The position numbers and the translations under genes are program-made. Of a stretch of 20,220 nt of DNA, positions 19,545-20,220 are shown one piece after another. Source of the DNA: Botryllus schlosseri (lineage: Eukaryota > Chordata > Ascidiacea > Stolidobranchia > Styelidae); assembly GCA_000444245.1 (NCBI GenBank), contig ATSW01002138.1, positions 1 to 20,220 on the forward strand, read 5' to 3'. Positions within the stretch are counted from its first letter, which is position 1; each line of letters opens with the position of its first letter. The notes beneath the pieces were generated by a model that was given only the letters and a program-made list of their open reading frames with translations, made no database searches and was not told the origin of the DNA.

Positions 19545-19745
19545 ACAAGATAGCGTAATGGTGAAGCGTCCGGTAATAGGTCGTGGGTTCGATCTATAAC
19601 TTCCTCCGCTTGGCGCTCAGCGTTACTGGGATAGCATGGCGGGGTGGTGCAAAAGTTAGAAAGCCTTGTCCAGCGACATATGCACATCATGCACTAATGG
19701 TATGCATATATGGACAGATCGTGTGTATGTATCGTACATCGTGAG
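19545..19745 (+). repeat. tRNA-derived SINE
   Basis: A tRNA-like head has an A box, TAGCGTAATGGTG (19551-19563), and a B box, GGGTTCGATC (19585-19594), at normal pol III spacing, but no intact cloverleaf. It is followed by GCTTGGCGCTCAGCG (19608-19622) and GGGATAGCATGG, words I recall from SINEs in several marine invertebrates, not verified here. The tail continues to about 19745, where a block resembles the interior of the 7890-8186 element. The 3' boundary is not certain. Confidence 0.6.
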
Positions 19746-20220
19746 TTGGCTTATATGCTGCAAAAACGTCAGTGACAAGAATAAACAACGTCCTATTCCT
19801 ATTCCAACGGATAAGAACGAGTCAAATACAACTATTCTCAGTGTGATGTATCCCAGGGATTGGGTGCGATCTGTTTTCTAGCACCACACAAAGCAGGCAG
19901 AAAGCGGTACAACAGAAACCACTATACATCTCTGTGATATATCTCCGTAAGAATTGGCGTATTTGGTGATTTCACCCCATGGAATAGGTGTGATAACAAA
20001 ATTTTGTACCACCTAATAAAATGGACTGGATTTGCGCCCTACACAATGGTGTGTATATGGTATTTACATATATTTTCAACCCATGTATTTATACTATATG
20101 CTAGCTTCAGATCACTGTCAGATCACTGGGTCCGGTTTTACAATTATAACCGCGTCGTAATCATGTACAATAGGGCTCTTCAAAAATGACTTTTTTTCTC
20201 AAATCGTACTGGCTACTTGA
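19746..20220. other. Terminal stretch, nothing recognised
   Basis: AT-rich sequence with only short ORFs (up to 61 codons). AATAAA occurs near 19779 and 20015 but no gene leads into them. Confidence 0.4.

Noticed and set aside
19545-19610. A functional tRNA gene
   Set aside because: The A and B boxes are present, but acceptor and anticodon stems do not pair and a SINE body follows.

Overview
The window looks like nuclear DNA from an invertebrate animal. It is AT-leaning without strong CpG loss, has no dense ORF array, and carries spliced coding exons with GT-AG introns, several short inverted-repeat DNA elements and a tRNA-derived SINE. I cannot name the species. The SINE's conserved block recalls SINEs of marine invertebrates, but that is memory and not a search result.

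One gene can be supported, on the plus strand, and it appears complete: four coding exons at 1521-1587, 9673-9736, 12236-12255 and 12524-12609. The three introns are about 8.1 kb, 2.5 kb and 268 bp. All four joins are phase-compatible (intron phases 1, 2, 1) and the spliced frame gives a 78-residue protein. It has an N-terminal hydrophobic signal sequence, a strongly acidic Ser/Thr/Asp-rich middle, one C-x4-C pair and a Tyr-rich acidic C-terminus. An AATAAA signal follows the stop by about 220 bases. I do not recognise the family. Two features of its structure stand out. Exon 2 begins AG|GTAAGA, the shape of a recursive (ratchet) splice site, and exon 3 is a 20-nt microexon with strong sites on both sides.

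The rest is introns and flanks seeded with repeats. Intron 1 holds a 246-bp hAT-like MITE (4362-4607), a lone hAT-type terminus (about 4787-4815), a nested inverted-repeat MITE (about 7493-7793), a 297-bp inverted-repeat element flanked by a 10-bp direct repeat (7890-8186) and an AT-rich dispersed repeat (8889-9233). Intron 2 holds a 523-bp hAT MITE (10888-11410). Downstream of the gene lie a half copy of the nested MITE (15574-15645), a second, larger copy of the AT-rich family with an internal 132-bp tandem duplication (16631-17270), and a SINE (about 19545-19745). The SINE tail shares a block of sequence with the interior of the 7890-8186 element. Other stretches over 300 bases show no gene I can support; they are listed individually.
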